A program made the translations under genes and the position numbers. Source: Flectonema sp. DT1601 (lineage: Eukaryota; Euglenozoa; Diplonemea; Diplonemida; Diplonemidae). Taken from it: DNA of 64,000 bases. Shown piece by piece: positions 51,486 to 63,655 of the stretch (position 1 is the first letter of the stretch; every line of letters starts with the position of its first letter). The stretch is from contig OZ025799.1 in NCBI GenBank assembly GCA_964019425.1, forward strand, positions 496,001 through 560,000. Direction: 5' to 3'. The notes under the pieces are model-generated. The model worked only from the letters and a program-made list of their open reading frames with translations, searched no databases and was not told the DNA's origin.

Positions 51486-53249
51486 CGCCCCCTTATTTTT
51501 TTTCCCTTTTTTTTCTTTGCACAATTATGAAAGTCAATGTTACATATGTGCAACACAGCTTAGCAGGAAAGAATTTTCAAAAAAAAAAAAAAAAAAAAAA
51601 AAGGAAGGGGAGAATTGAAAAGTTTTAACATACGTGACCTTTCTTGTTTTTGTTTCTCAGCGTGTCTTATTCTTATCTATTAAGAAACAGAAAAAAAAAA
51701 AAAAAAAAAAAAAACTAACAATTATGATTACTAAAGATAAGAAGGGTTATGGTGTGAGTGTAAAGGGAACTTAGTTTTTTTTTGTATTTTAAATATATAT
51801 TATTTTCTTTTGTACCTACAAACCCATTGTTTCGGTTGAAAGAGAATCGCGGCAGCGTACCTAACCTAGTCCTTTATTAGGTATTTGTTCCGGTTGCGCT
51901 CGCGAACAAAACAAAAAATGTGAGTAAAAAAAAAGTGAAAAAGTGAAGTTGACCAATTCTTTTTTTTTTTTAAATTTGATTTAGAAAAAAAAAAGAAAAA
52001 AAGAAAAGAAGAAAAAGAAAAAGAAAAAAAAAAAAAATGACTGTCGATGCTAACTAAAAGATTGACACGCATCCCTCAAAGAAGAAGGGAAATTCCAGTT
52101 TCAGTGAATAAGGCAGTTTGGGCGCTAACGCGCGCAATGGAAACTGTTTGGATGCGATGAAGGTAATGTTAAAAAGAAAAAAAAAAAAAAAAGAGAAAAA
52201 AAAAAAAAAAAAAAAAAAAAAAATAAGATGTGGCTTTTCTGAACAAAAACGTTGCGAACGGTGCTTTTGAATTTTACAACGGCGAAATAAAAAAAATAAA
52301 ATATATAAAAAAAAATAAAATGCAGCTATTTCACACAGACTGGATACCTTGGCAAACCAGTCAAGACTCTCATCTTATATCTCCGGGATTCTTCATAATA
52401 ATCCTAACAAGATTGGGTCTACATATGTTGCTACTGCCTCGTAGCTCTACAGAGTTAATTCCCTCTTAGTGCACTGTATCAGGGATGCACAATGTACAAT
52501 AGCAACGGACGACTTCGTTCGTTATCAATCTTATCCTTTTGTCTGTTGTGGAATGTCTGTTGCTCATTTCACTACTTTTTTTTTTTTTTTTTTTTGTTTG
52601 TCTTTTGTTTCCCTCTTTTTTTTTGAAAAAGATGACTAAAAAAAACAACAACACCATAGAATCGATCATAAGTAAAATGCTTCGGGAAAAAAAAATAAAA
52701 TAAAGGCGGTAGTCGGTAGTCACGCTGTGGCCATGTTTAGTTTTTTTTTCCCGTGTACAATCAAGGCACTGTTTTCATCAGTTTTTGTGTTGTAGATGGT
52801 AACTTTCTTTAACAAACATCAATCAGAAAGAAGAAGGAAAAAAAAAAAAAAAGAATGTGAAAATCAGTACGATGTATCAGAAGTGATTAGTTTCCTCATC
52901 TTCCCTGTTAAAGACGATGGCCAGTAGTTAAAATAATGACACTCCTCACTCTACCTCCGAAACAGACTCTGAAATAAAATCAGCGGGGAAAACCCTGTTT
53001 TTTGTTTTAAGTATGTGCTTCCCCCTCCCCTTTTGGTATCCTCCTTATGGACACGGGTAGGGCAAAACATGGTTTGAGTTGGTTGTTGTTCTTCATAAAA
53101 GAGGGAGGAGGAAAATCTTTTTAGTTTTCTTTTTTTTTTTTTAAAAAAAAAATACTTTGACTTTTTTTTTGGTAAAACAGAAATGTAAAAAAAAAAAACA
53201 AGAAAAATAACTATTGATTTAAATGAAAATCTGTATCTGATTTTAACTC

Positions 53250-53640
53250 TAAACCGTCGTTTTATTTTACGATTGGAGGCTTCGAAGGGAAAATTTACAC
53301 CCCGGCGGTCTATGGGCCCTCCAGGAGTCTGCTGCCTCATGCAGGGTAGCTCTGCTATTTTTTGACCTGTGATGAACCCCTGTGAGATTCTGGGTAAAAA
53401 TGTGCCTGCATTGATTAGGACTGACGACCGTCCGTAGGAGTGTCCTGTGTACTCGCACAGATGGTATACCATAGAGGATAATAACTCCTCAGTCAAACAC
53501 CAGAGATACTTGTCATCCAGAACGATGTCTTTGACTTGTAGTCTCAGCCAAGTCTGGATAGCACGACTGCCAATGCAAGAAAGCCAGTCTGTTGTTGCAG
53601 TCTCTTCTTTGAATGGTATGTGACCGTGTACGTTATCTTG
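53250..53640 (-). pseudogene. Coding-like minus-strand fragment, unrecognised
   Basis: About 130 codons remain open on the minus strand with normal composition: HIPFKEETATTDWLSCIG, LRLQVKDIVLDDKYLWCLT, LSSMVYHLCEYTGHSYGRSS, RISQGFITGQKIAELPCMRQ. It ends in the A/T-rich zone at about 53,200. It has no clear start and lies against the direction of the surrounding genes, so it is likely a fragment of a mobile element or an isolated exon. No family is recognised. Confidence 0.35.
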
Positions 53641-54300
53641 TCTTTCAAGATAGGATCAGGGACTGCAGAGACTATCTCAGTGTGATATGTATCAGTGTGA
53701 GTGTTTCATCCCCCAAGTTTCTTCCTCTTTGGAAGTCCCCTTGGTGCACATCCCAAGATTCGAAAAAGAACACTCCTATCAGAAAGTCCTCAATAAAAAA
53801 GAAACTCCACTTCGGAAGTCAAAATGGGTCTCCTATAAAAACATGCTCAGGCGTTATATTATTTCACGCTCGCAACGATTCTATCCAAAATACGAGCAAT
53901 TAATTTCGGTAAAAAAGTTTTTCACACTCAGCCATGAGTGAAACTGCATTTCTGATTTTTCCACTGCAAGTGTAAATTTTCCCTGAGAAGCCAATAGAGA
54001 GTGAAATTAAAAAAAAAAAAAAAAAAACATGGTCTTCCTTTCCTCACACAGCTTGCATTAATGTATTGCTGCTGTCGACTGGTCAAGAGAAAGTATTTTT
54101 GAGACTCATCCACGGCACGAGGCATTCACTCATTTTTTACCTCATGGCCATCGTAAGCCATCGCTCACTGTACCGCTTGCACCTAACAGTTGTGTGTGGT
54201 ACCGAAATATGTGAAATAGAACTTTCCCTTTCTCTTTTTTAATGTTGACCGGTTCTGGTAAGGGACTGTTGATTGATCAGGCCATTTATTTTATATGAGA

Positions 54301-54593
54301 AAACCCTCCCCCCAATTTCCAGGCTATTCCTGTGGGCTCCCCGGCACCCAATCCGAGCACCCCGAAATACTATCTTAAAAAAATCCAATTCTATTTCATT
54401 GTTTTTCTAACTGTAAAGGTCACTTTTGCCTTGTAAGCTATGCATTCCTATTAGGAACCCCTCAAATACTTTGTCGGGGGTGTTGCAACGGCAGGAAAAA
54501 TGAAATTTTGAAACTGGATTTGAAATTTTTGGATAGGGGTGGGCTCGAATTGGGCATTAGGTTCCCACAAGATAACCTATTTAGGAGGGGTTT
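54301..54593 (+). mobile_element. About 290-bp MITE-like inverted-repeat element
   Basis: The left end AAACCCTCCCCCCAATTTCC ... TGTGGGCTCC ... CACCCAATCCGAGCACCCC aligns with the reverse complement of the right end (AAACCCCTCCTAAATAGG ... TGTGGGAACC ... GCCCAATTCGAGCCCACCCC) over about 80 bp. It has no coding content. Target duplications are not evident. Confidence 0.6.
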
Positions 54594-54887
54594 CTGCACC
54601 GCCTCTAAAAAGAATTATTTATTTCGTACCAAAAAAAAAAAAAAAAAAAAAAAAAGATAAAAGAGAGAAAAGAAAGAACCTTTTGCGAAGAGTCAGTTTG
54701 AAGACGGTAAATAAAACCTTAGTGTAGTCCTGCGATGAATGTTTTTCAATGCAAGTTTCCTTTTTTTTTTCTTCTCTTTAATTCCCTTCTTACAGATTAA
54801 GCAACATCATTGCGATTCCGAATGTCTGGTCTTTTCTGATTTTAATAATTATTTCACTTCTCCACAGTAACAAGTTGGCGTAGGTAG

Positions 54888-56601
54888 ATGGGGGTGAGAA
54901 CTACAGAAAGAAGCATCAAAGATGTTTACGTTGAAGACTGCAGCAGGATAGGATGTAAAACAAACAGTGAATTGCTCAGAATCGTATGTGGTTAATATTA
55001 TTATTTTTTTCTTTCTTTTTGATCATTCCTTCTAATAAAAAAAAACAAAAAAACAACAGCTTCCAAACCAACCTGGAGATTTTGAGTCTTTAGAAACATT
55101 AAATTTAAACTTAAACTGTGTCGGTAAGAAAGGACTCCGAGCCCTCTACAATGTCATAGGTCTTAGTCCAAGATTACGAAAGTTACTTTTAGCTGATAAT
55201 TTCTTAACAAATGAATCCATAAAAGAGTTACTCAACGCCCTACGAGGTCATCCTGGGATGGAAGAAGTCGATCTCAGTCACAATCCAATTAGTCACCTGG
55301 CTGGTAAAATGTTGTCAGAGTACGTCGGAGTGAACACTCAAATAGTACAACTCCAGTTAAACGACACGCTCATAAATCCAGCGTTGATCAGAATTATTGA
55401 GAGAAAAGCTGCGGCGAATGCAAAGTTTAAAAGTTCGTCTCAAACGTCTCCTGATTTGGAAAGTGCGGTGGTCGGAAATAATAATAATACCAAAGAGCGG
55501 AATGTTTTATCAAAAACTGCTCCTGCTGCGCCGATACCGACAGCGGTAGTAAAAGGAGACACAGCGGCAACTATTCCTGAGGAGGCAGAACAAGTTGAAT
55601 CCAATACAGTGGATTCAGGAAATATCAACTCTCAAAACCATCCTCAGAGAGAGATCGCTGCACCGGCAGCTACACCTATCCCTGTTTCCGATAAAAAACC
55701 TTATGAACAACCTCCAGTAGAACAAAAAGAAGAGACCCCTCAATGTTATTTAACAATAGTATTCAATCTGTGTGAACGTGAAGACTTTGACTACAAGAAT
55801 CTAAGATTGTTATCTCAAGTAGCGAGTGTTGACTATCCAGTAATAAAGGAATCACAATTCTACAAGAATTCAATATCCCAACAAATAAAAAACAACGGAG
55901 ACGAACACAACATAGAAGAAGCCCGTAGAGAACAACAAGCCGTCTCTGACGTAATGAGCAACGATGAATGGTACGGTGTCAAACTACTCTATTCTACTTC
56001 ACATATTGATGAGAGTACGACAAATTCATGGCACGGCATTAAAAGTATATTCACCGCAGCAATGGAAGAAGAAGCTCAAAAACGAGAGAAGAGCGACAGT
56101 CAAGTTGCCTTTGATTTCACTCCAGCAGCAATGCAACAACGTCAACCATCACCATCATCTCAGGTGAGTAGAAAAATATCTGTTCACATGGACAGTGGTA
56201 GTGGAAGGATCAATGCTATTGAGTTATTAGTGGCGTTATCACCTCCATTGTCTGATGATGTTAAAATATTAAACTTCTTAATGGAATGTAGTAGACCAGT
56301 GGAAGTCGTTTCACTTCCGAATTTAACTTCACTCAACTCATCCGATCCGGTGTTAGAATTTCTTTTATCAATTCCACAATTTGCTGCTGAATGTTCAACA
56401 TCTGTTGTCAGTCCTCCGATGGGCAGTATTATAAGTGTCGCTCATCCACAGTATCAATCGTTAGAGACATCAAAGTCGCCTGAGGGTTGGTACGCAATGG
56501 ATTTGGTGTGGAAGATTGTTCAATCGAAGTCAGAGTGTCCGGAAAGTGATCAAAACTGGGGAGCCCTCGCTTCTGTTATGAGTATCATACGAAAAGGATG
56601 A
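54888..56601 (+). CDS. Leucine-rich-repeat (RNI-type) protein, 2 exons
   Basis: Exon 1 is 54,888-54,983 (ATG 20 nt behind a TTCTCCACAG acceptor). A 76-nt intron (GTATGT...CAACAG) leads to exon 2, 55,060-56,601; joined length 545 residues. The N-terminus (YVEDCSRIGCKTNSELLRIL) resembles the opening of many kinetoplastid LRR proteins. LRR units follow at about 40-140: LETLNLNLNCVGKKGLRALY, LRKLLLADNFLTNESIKELL, MEEVDLSHNPISHLAGKML, IVQLQLNDTLINPALIRII. They match the ribonuclease-inhibitor-like consensus LxxLxLxxNxI. A low-complexity Ala/Pro/Glu region comes next, then a C-terminal half (about 235-545) with no family I recognise. The role is probably protein binding. Confidence 0.75.
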
Positions 56602-57764
56602 TTACTATCGTTGACCAGATAGCAGTTAACGCAAAAGGAATCGTAGTCATCAGCAAAACCTTTCTTTTTCCTCTCCTTTTTTGCGAAGTACTGTGAAGGA
56701 TTTTTTTCATGGATTATTCTCAATGCGATTTTTTATTTTAATTTACAGTATTAGGAAAGGGAGTCTAGTGATGTGCTGGTACGCCAGTTACATAAACTAA
56801 TTATCCACCTCCTCGTCCCCCTTCTCATTTTTTTCTTTTTTTTCTTTCTTTCTTCTTTCTGTACCATGTAGGTTTGGTTGACGGTTTCTCACATTCTGAG
56901 AATTAAAAAAAAAAAAAAAAAAAAAGTCCTTTGAATACTAAGAATGAACAAACTTCTTAAATTTTCTTAATTCAAATTTTGGATTTATTCCCTCCACATC
57001 CGAAAAAAAAAAAAACCCCCCGTCGGGTAAGTTTAGTATATTAAAAAAAAAAAAAAAAAAAGAGAAATTACTGGCAATGCCAACGAGAACTATAAGTAAT
57101 TAAAGACGAATTGTACCCAACAGCTCTTCATGTCGTAATGTCTAAACACCCCAGAAGTTGCACTATAGTCCACTGTATCGTGTATGGTACCACATGGTCT
57201 TTTTTTTTTTGTGTTCTGCGAAAGGTGTAGACGGTCGACGATATCTTTTTTTGTACGAATTAAGAAAAGGAAAGTTGACAGTTTTAACTGTTTTCTCTTA
57301 ACTTTTATTTTCGACTGCAGATAAGAGCGAATTGATAAAAAAAAAAAATTAAAGAAAAAAAAAAACAACAACAACAACCTGTGTTCACTTCTTCCGAAGT
57401 GAGCCGCAGTCTCTTTTCTTCCCCACACATTATTTTTTTTATAAAGGCTTTACAGGTGAAGCTTTGCTGGCAATTTTATTTTTAATATTCAATTGTTTAC
57501 ATGCTGCTACTTTTTTTCCCCCTTTTTTTTTCTTTCCCCCTCCAAGACAGCTACCTGTAAAAGGATGTGAGATCGTTTCTTGTCCAGAAAGCATTCGCGG
57601 ACAACGAATTGTTTTGTGTTTAAAAGTAAGAGTCGAGTTTTGTTCGGATACCTCGTCACAAAGGAATTATCCAAATCCAAGTTTAAAAAAAAAAAAAAAA
57701 AAGGATTTCTTCGGGAACGATTTATTTCTGTTTTTTTTTTTTTTTTTTCCCCCAAGTTTTTGTA
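56602..57764. other. Intergenic, no gene seen
   Basis: Homopolymer-rich spacer. Frames on both strands (for example 57,090-57,428 minus and 57,464-57,775 plus) are carried by A/T runs. Confidence 0.55.
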
Positions 57765-57870
57765 ATTTTCTTTGATTAACAACTACAAATATTTTCCAGT
57801 CAAGTACTTGATATTAATTTTATTTTTTAATACCTAAAAGTTGTTACTGTTTTTTCATTGTCAAAGTCAG
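57765..57870 (+). repeat. Family B element, copy 3
   Basis: Aligns with 51,383-51,485. It contains a perfect TCAAGTACTTGA palindrome and a GATATTAAT/TTAATACC dyad. Confidence 0.75.
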
Positions 57871-57929
57871 ACACTGTCTGCTCACGTGGTTTAGGTAGTC
57901 ATTTGTTCCAGGTTATTCTACGTCTCTTA

Positions 57930-58010
57930 TCGTCTCACGGTTGCTGGTAGCGATATAACTGTTACCCTGTGAGCTTTTCCTGGCTTCCTAGGCTTCGTAA
58001 AAAAAAAATT
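57930..58010 (+). repeat. Family C element, copy 2
   Basis: CGTCTCACGGTTGCTGG, AACTGTTACCCTGTGAGCTT and CCTGGCTTCCTAGGCTTCGT end in an A-run. Aligns with 40,476-40,575; the stem CTCAC/GTGAG is intact. The tail portion alone recurs at 58,572-58,620. Confidence 0.65.
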
Positions 58011-58696
58011 CACCCCCCCCAAGTTTTGTGTATTCGTATTTTTTTCTTCTTCCTTTTTCTCCTTTTGCGATATAAAAATCAGAGTTAAAAATTTTCTATA
58101 TCTCTTTTGTTTGTAGAGATCATCAGGTGGTGAGACAATAAAGTTTTAAAAAAAAAAAAAAAAAAAAAAAAATGCATTTCTATATTCGCATACCGAAAGA
58201 TGTTTTCAGCTGTAAAGGAGGCTATCAACTAGAGATAATTTTCTTGTTGTCCTCAACTTTTTTTTTGAAGTTTTTTTATATGGTTATAAAATAATAAAAA
58301 AAAAAAAAACCTCCTCATTATATCTATATATAAGACACCGTGTGAAGGGGTGGGTCTTGCACTCGCTTTTTGCGTGAAAGTAGTTTTTTTAAAAAAAAAA
58401 AAAAAAAAAGGGAAAGCAACCACAACAACAACACCGTTGAACCACTATTCCATTTTCGTTCTTAGGTATTAAATAGCGGCAGGGATGCTCGCAAAGATAA
58501 ATTTTTTTTTTTTTTGTGTAGTCACAGTGTTAATGTTCTTATAATATAATTCCTGATTTTTTTTTTTTTTTTGGCTTCCTTAGGCTTCGTAAATAAATGA
58601 AAATAAATAAATAAATTATATAACATGCGAAGTCGTTTTATACAACACAAATGAAGGCAATTATTACTATTTTTTCACACCATTCAGGTTGGAGAA
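58011..58696. other. Intergenic spacer
   Basis: A/T-run-rich; includes a family C tail fragment at 58,572-58,620. It ends in TTTTTTCACACCATTCAG, an acceptor 9 nt before ATG 58,697. Confidence 0.6.
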
Positions 58697-61600
58697 ATGA
58701 CTGACTCCGATAGCGAGAGTTATTCTGATGATTTTGACTCCTCTGCTTCGGAGCAACTCGAAAAAAATGGTCAGCTAAAAGTAACGATCTTTGCTTCCTA
58801 CAAATCGTATGACTTTTGGGTAGGCGGCGGAGACACCATCCAAATGCTTAGAAAATTTCTGGAAGAAAAAATTGGAAAAACACAAAATTTATTGAAGTTA
58901 AACGATAGAACTTTAAAGGATGACACCCAGACTATGACGGATGCAGGCATCCAATGCAGAACTGTACTTCACTTAGAGCCTCAAGGGTTTGTATTACCCA
59001 GCAATGCCAATCAAATCACAGCTCAGATGCTGTCTTTAATTGCAGCTGCAGTCATGTGTTCAACAGGTTCCTTATCGAACCCTGCTGCTCATAAGATTAT
59101 AGGATTCTTCCAGAGATGCAAAAGCCGTAAAAAACTAGAAAAAATTGCATCAGAGCAAGCTTTATCAACCTGTGCTATTATTGATCGGTTTTATGATAAG
59201 TGTTTACCTGCTTTGGAAGAGCAACCTCTTCCGTCAACTGAATCGTTGGAACACTATATGTCTGTGTCGGTACTGCATACAATGTACAACAACTGTTTAC
59301 AGGGAATCCTCCCCAGCTCTGTTGATGTTTGTAACTGTTTGTCTTTATTTAATGGAAGGGTTTTAAGTGGATTCCGATATTGTGAAAAGATTAACGCTAA
59401 AAATATTTGTCAGAAAGTATGCATCGTATCGAATTGCAAGTCTTTAGAATTCCTAAGGGAAATCTTAAATAACAATAATGACGTCGGTACTACTGAAGTG
59501 TCGTTTTGTTTTATTGGTGGATTCAGTCAAGGAAATTCAAAAGAAACTCTTTGTGTCACTATAGCATTGCTGCTGCTAAAGCTCATTGCGCCTTCTCACG
59601 TCTGTTTGATTCGTGGTTTACCTGAAGATAGTTGCCGTCAGATCTCACTAATCGCTTCTGCTCATTTTGGATCGGCTCAAGCCTCTCTCTTGACTTGGTG
59701 TCTTCGTCGACTTCCTTTGTGCGCATTAGTTTCATTGCCGCAATCTGATCCGTTGCTGTTGTCTTATTCGGGGGTTCCTTCTGGGGTAGATTTGGGTGAT
59801 TTGACATCGGCAGACGGACTCGAACTGGAACGATATCGAATGGATTTTTTATCAGCGATACCTGAAGATGAAATGACACTGAGACTTTATCGAAATGAAC
59901 GTGGTGTGAGTAGAGGAAAAGTAAAAACGTTTTCGGCTCGAGAAATTTGTAAAAAATATAACATCAGAATGGTAATAAGAAATACATTTACAGGTGGCAC
60001 ACCTGATGACCACGTCATCAACTGCCCAGATGACTATTTCCTCACTATTAGAGTAATTGATCAAATGACTGATAAGATTTCTATTACAGATATTGTTACT
60101 GAAATCCCAAGCACTCCTCCCGTGGTGATCCACAAGAAGAAATTTTCTTCGATTTCGAGCAACACTCAACTGTCAGGTATTGAGTTGTGTATCCCAAGAT
60201 TGCTTTCTACATTCCCAGTTCCTCTAACTTCTACTATTAAGTCTCGTAGTGGGATTGTATCTTTTTGTGAAAAACAACTACGGGAACTCACTAATGAGCC
60301 GCATGCTGTGATCAGTTGGAGAACATTATTTAGAGACGTCTTCGACAACAGAGCTCCATATGAAGATACTGGCTTATCGTATTGGGTGTTGAGGTTTGTA
60401 TTATTATCATGTTTTCGATAAACCAGAATAATGGAAAAAAAAAAAAAAAAATTAAAAAATATAAAATAAACAGATACCTGTCACGACTAGAGCTTAACTG
60501 GATACTAAAATGGGGCGAGTCTATCGAATTTTTAAACACCTCTGAACTACGTTCCTTAATGTTGGAAGACACTGATGAAAACATAACGTCATCAGCAGTG
60601 TTTTCGGATATCGCGAGAGGGTGTTTTCACGTTTTTATTCGATGCAGACAACAACTTGACATCCCTGATAAGAAGGCTACTACATTACAACAACTGACAG
60701 TCTTATTATACCTTATGAGATCTACTGAAATTGAATTGTATAATAATTTTGTGTCTGGAACAGTCGACGAAAGCAACGACAAAGAAGAATCTAGAAAAAT
60801 AATATTACAAAAATCAGTATCAATGAAAAGAATATTTAACAAAGCAACGAACAAGAGTAGTAGGTCTTTTGAGAGACGTGTTTCACTGTTTTTACAACTG
60901 CTGTGTCTGCGTGACATGGATGATGTAATTAGTATGGTTGATACTTTAGTACTTGCTTTGAGAGCTCCGTCACATGCATGGGAGTTATTCAGCAGTTTTC
61001 GAACAATAAAAACAGGAGTGGTATCAGCGTTATCGCATTGGTCTTCACTAAGCAGTGTTAGGGAACCTGTTGTGGAAATGGTTGATTTCATTTCTGTGAC
61101 CTCCCAGTTATTATCAACTAGTGATTGTCATCATGCTTCTAGACTATGGAAATTATTATCCGATGGGCAACAATGTGATTCACATTATTTCATTAAAGCT
61201 TTTGACGTATACGATTCTGTGATGGGATGTTGGTTGAATTCTTCAGATAAAAATAATAACATTATCAAATCATCATCATACACCCATCGACCAGAATGGA
61301 ATTTTATTTTTAAAAACGATGTATCTGCATTCTGCACTGCTGCGGTGATTTCTGTCGTCGTATTATGTTCGAGTGAGGTGGCTTTACATGAAATTATTAA
61401 AAAAAAAAAAAAAATTAAAGACATCAGTTGTCAAGTATTACACATTACGAATTGTAAAAATATTTCTGGGATGTTGTTGAGATTGGGATCAGTGGTTTTG
61501 AGAAGGGTGTTTGAAAAGAAAAAACCGATGCTGGGATACGCTACCATATCAAATAATATTTATAACGACGATACCAACGATGTAAAAGAACCTCCAATAA

Positions 61601-63354
61601 GAGGAGAGGAGGTGATTTCAAAAATAAAATTATATTTTAATGTGAGCAGCGCCTCTGATTATTTTCTTCTAAAATCAGATTCATCGAAAGGAAGCACAAA
61701 CTCTACAATTCATGTTCCAGCCTCACCAACGTTGGCATCATCATTATTACAGCTTTGGTTCTTTCTCGAAAACGCAAGAGTTGCTCACAATATCGGGCTA
61801 CAATTCTCTTCACGAAATGGATCGAACATCTACACAAACGCTCCAATGCATGCAATTCCGATTTCACAATTGAGAGAGTGTCTGATAAAAGTTAGTGAAC
61901 TAATAATGCACAGATTCGGTTCAATGCTGAAAGCGAGAGAACAGATAACATCGTTGGCTGTTTTGTATTCATTCGTTACTAAGATATCAAAAACCTCACA
62001 GTCTCAACTCCATAAGTTGAAATGCCTGCTAGGAGACAACGACGATGAAAAAAATTCAAGAATCACAATTTTTTTTAACTTGATAAAATTTTTATGTCAA
62101 CCGACTATATCTAAAGCATCCGAAAGTAAAACAAACGACACATCAGAACAACAAACAACCGTCGATAATGATGACGACATTGGTTTAAAAATTGAACTTA
62201 TAAAGCCATCAGTACATGGATACGCCTATGCCTGCAAAGAAGACAACATTTCGATGCTTCACGGAGCAATAGCTGACGCAGTTGACAGATCGATGCTTAA
62301 CAATACTAAGTTTAGAGAGTCACGTACCTGTAAAGCAATATCAGTGGGAGCAGTATGCTCTACGGATGATCCGAGTGAGGGTTTGTGTAAGGTATACAGC
62401 CTTCGGGGTGGTACTGCCACGGTGTTGTTTTCCTCTGTTGAGGAATCTTATAAAAAAGGTGATAAAAAAAAACTTATTGAAGTAGCAACATCACGTCTTA
62501 GGAATCAGGATGCATTTATACGACTTTCTATTGTTAATGAGCTTGGGTATATTGTTTATCAAAGATCAAATTTAGGAATTCAACGTTCGAATGGTAGAAT
62601 TGTTGTTGGCCACGGTGGTAAAGCCTCCCCTTTACACTTCTCACTAACTAGTCTTCAACATGCAACTACTGCTTATCTTCTTAAGGAAGGTGCAGATCCA
62701 CGTCTGCAATCGGCTGACGGTACAACTCCAAAATCACTTTGTCTTTTCAATGCAAAAGCTAGTTTCAGAAGGTCAAAGGAAGCTGCTGCTGAAGCAGCAT
62801 CTCTGAAGTCGACGTTAACATCACTGAAAGGAAAAGAAGGGATCGCAGCAAAACAAGAATTCAGTCTTCAAAACATTACCGAAGACCTCCAAAAGGACGT
62901 ATCAAAGTCTCCAACAAACTCTTCACTAATTCAGAAAGCATCTGCAGCAGAGAAGGAGCATCGTGAAAAAAAAGTTGAGGCGGATAAATTAAAAAACGAA
63001 ATTGAGCAAACTCAGAAGAGACAAGACACCCTACTGCGTGCGGTATCATTTGGAAAAGTAGCTGGTGCTAAGTACCGTAAGTGGGCAGAGATACTTGAGC
63101 CGAAACCAAAACCACGACCAAAACCATCGCAGTTGGTCACAGATTCAAATCACCCTTCTAGTTCTGACACTAAGCAGGTTGAAGTTGGGGAAGACAAAAA
63201 AACAGCCGACGTGATTGACGAAAAGCAGCAGCCATCACCTGCTCCGTCTCCCAGATCACGTGAAGAACAACAAGAAAAGGAAGCTTACCTGAAACAATTG
63301 TCAATCGAAGAAGAAGAAAAAGAAGCAAAAGAAAAATACCTTTCCAGTCAGTAG
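58697..63354 (+). CDS. Ubiquitin-like/pseudo-PPP-phosphatase/ankyrin giant protein (2 exons)
   Basis: Exons 58,697-60,393 and 60,474-63,354 join AG|A across an 80-nt intron (GTTTGT donor), giving YWVLRYLSRLELNWIL and 1525 residues. Residues about 27-95 are ubiquitin-like (GQLKVTIFAS; DTIQMLRKFLEEKIG; LNDRTLKDD). Residues about 238-455 follow the PPP phosphatase fold block by block, with the catalytic motifs replaced: GDIHG is SNCKS (245-249), GDYVDRG is GGFSQGN (274-280), RGNHE is RGLPE (306-310), HGG is YSG (357-359), RAHQ is RNTF (428-431). Framework is kept (SFCFIGGFSQGNSKETLCVT; LPLCALVSLPQ; NERGVSRG). The middle is unrecognised. An ankyrin-like stretch (SPLHFSLTSLQHATTAYLLK, about 1285) precedes a coiled coil (about 1340-1440) and a KPKPRPKP/acidic tail. 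Probably a scaffold. Confidence 0.75.
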
Positions 63355-63655
63355 CTGTCTTCACAATGATCTTGATGAAAAAAAAAAAAAAAAAAAAAAA
63401 AAAAAACAACACAAAAAGAAAAACCACATACTTCTGTAACCTATTTCCAAAGTGCAATTCTGTACTACCATAGATCGATTATGAAATACACATCGTACTG
63501 CTTGCGTTTTATAAATTATTTTAACAGGAGAAAGTTGTTAAGACAAAATGAAAATATCAAACGTGGAGTATGCGAACTCAACACCCAACAGAGTCAGACA
63601 GGACAACTGTTTGTATTATATTCCACTTATTTATCAGTTACTCAACGCAACAAAT
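63355..63655. other. Intergenic spacer
   Basis: A 30-bp A-run is followed by mixed sequence with a TTTTAACAG acceptor at about 63,520-63,528, 128 bases before the next ATG. No separate gene. Confidence 0.5.

Larger units (their letters stand above)
50462..54300. other. Long intergenic stretch, homopolymer-rich
   Basis: No + strand gene is recognised. It holds family D (51,036-51,080) and family B (51,383-51,485) copies, a GCGGCAGCGTA word (51,849; inverse of the word at 38,511), and a minus-strand coding-like fragment (53,250-53,640). Elsewhere A/T runs of 15-30 bp dominate. Confidence 0.55.

Noticed and set aside
52951-53250. C-terminal part of a 181-codon minus-strand frame
   Set aside because: This half is homopolymer-driven; only the 53,250-53,640 part looks coding.
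56850-56880. TTTCTGTACC as a spliced-leader RNA remnant
   Set aside because: Only a few bases agree with known euglenozoan leaders and no leader donor or Sm-like site follows.
61399-61415. A-run inside exon 2 of the pseudo-PPP gene as an intron end or frameshift
   Set aside because: The frame continues smoothly on both sides without a GT donor; a short poly-lysine stretch is the simpler reading.
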